This document shows, in pieces, positions 51,347 through 51,500 of a DNA stretch of 51,500 nt. The notes under the pieces were generated by a model that worked only from the letters and a program-made list of their open reading frames with translations, was not told the origin of the DNA and ran no database searches. The DNA comes from a virus. Position numbers and translations under genes: made by a program. Each line of letters begins with the position of its first letter. Position 1 is the first letter of the stretch. The DNA is taken from IMG/VR virus record IMGVR_UViG_3300008448_000125, positions 1 through 51,500 of that record; one strand, given 5' to 3'.

Positions 51347-51500
51347 CATCTAGGTTGTTCACGGTTCTGATCATAGCAGAGATCATATATTTCGTCAAGC
51401 ACGGCACTACATTCCCAATACTCTGCGGTATTGTTGAGACATTTCTCAACTTGATACCTACGAACAGCAGTCTGAATGAGACGCCACTGATCTGCTCTAA
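51346..51500 (-). CDS. Unknown protein, N-terminus cut by window edge
   Basis: The open frame runs off the right edge. The visible C-terminal 51 residues (RADQWRLIQTAVRRYQVEKC, then LNNTAEYWECSAVLDEIYDL and CYDQNREQPR) are helical and Cys/Trp-containing. It overlaps the start of the 57-aa gene (TGATG). No family can be assigned from this part. Confidence 0.65.
   Translation of the reverse strand, partial: RADQWRLIQTAVRRYQVEKCLNNTAEYWECSAVLDEIYDLCYDQNREQPR

Noticed and set aside
1-51500. tRNA genes, CRISPR arrays, insertion sequences, integrase, photosynthesis genes (psbA, psbD)
   Set aside because: Looked for on both strands by motif and by intergenic inspection; none seen. Short spaced palindromes at 40.5-40.7 kb are not a CRISPR array because spacers are short, irregular and partly coding.

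Overview
The window is a 51.5 kb piece of a T4-like cyanophage genome (tailed, contractile-tail myovirus; family Kyanoviridae by gene content). Virtually every gene is on the minus strand, so the map reads right to left. Three things point to this identity: a morphogenesis block in T4 order (gp25, gp6, gp7-like, gp8, then gp13, gp14, gp15, gp16), T4-type late promoters (TATAAATA and close variants) in front of the structural transcription units, and a CP12-like gene. CP12 inhibits the host Calvin cycle and is a hallmark metabolic gene of marine Synechococcus/Prochlorococcus phages. No tRNA, CRISPR array, insertion sequence or integrase was seen. The large terminase gp17 is not in the window.

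Layout, from high to low coordinates. (1) 51.5-47.5 kb: tightly overlapping small genes of unknown function, a 58-aa conserved gene, a CP12-like gene and a beta-class DNA methyltransferase. (2) 47.5-41.0 kb: many 24-130 aa genes, several of them tiny single-span membrane proteins, with a zinc metalloprotease, a nucleotidyltransferase/ligase-like protein and a HicA-domain protein. (3) 40.75-40.1 kb: a repeat-rich stretch with several families of short palindromes and direct repeats, possibly a replication or control region. (4) 39.65-36.3 kb: a GC-rich island (about 55-60% GC by eye against about 40% elsewhere) of small genes plus a putative nuclease-like protein, ending in a GC-rich noncoding tract and a 12-bp tandem repeat. 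(5) 36.2-33.9 kb: a conserved block with a glycosyltransferase-like protein, a small basic protein and two unknowns. (6) 33.9-0.3 kb: virion structural genes, including a 3,959-aa gp7-position protein, a 2,347-aa DUF4815-type protein, a repeat-rich fibre and the neck/tail-completion genes. (7) The left edge cuts an HNH endonuclease gene.

The most striking feature is regulatory. Between 37.4 and 47.6 kb an imperfect 24-bp palindrome (consensus half-site TGTGCCAGTT or GTGGACAGTT, 4-bp centre) occurs about 15 times. Each copy sits 28-30 bp upstream of a TATAAT/TATACT-type -10 element that usually lacks a good -35, and directly in front of a small gene. One copy at 38764-38787 lies between two divergent -10 boxes, one of which points right, against all the genes. 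This looks like a dispersed activator-dependent promoter cassette, and the leaders that follow it also fall into a few recurring families. The structural genes instead use late promoters, and a few genes (35.9, 42.7 and 48.5 kb) have ordinary sigma70-type TTGACN-17-TANNNT promoters. The window therefore shows at least three promoter classes laid out by gene function.
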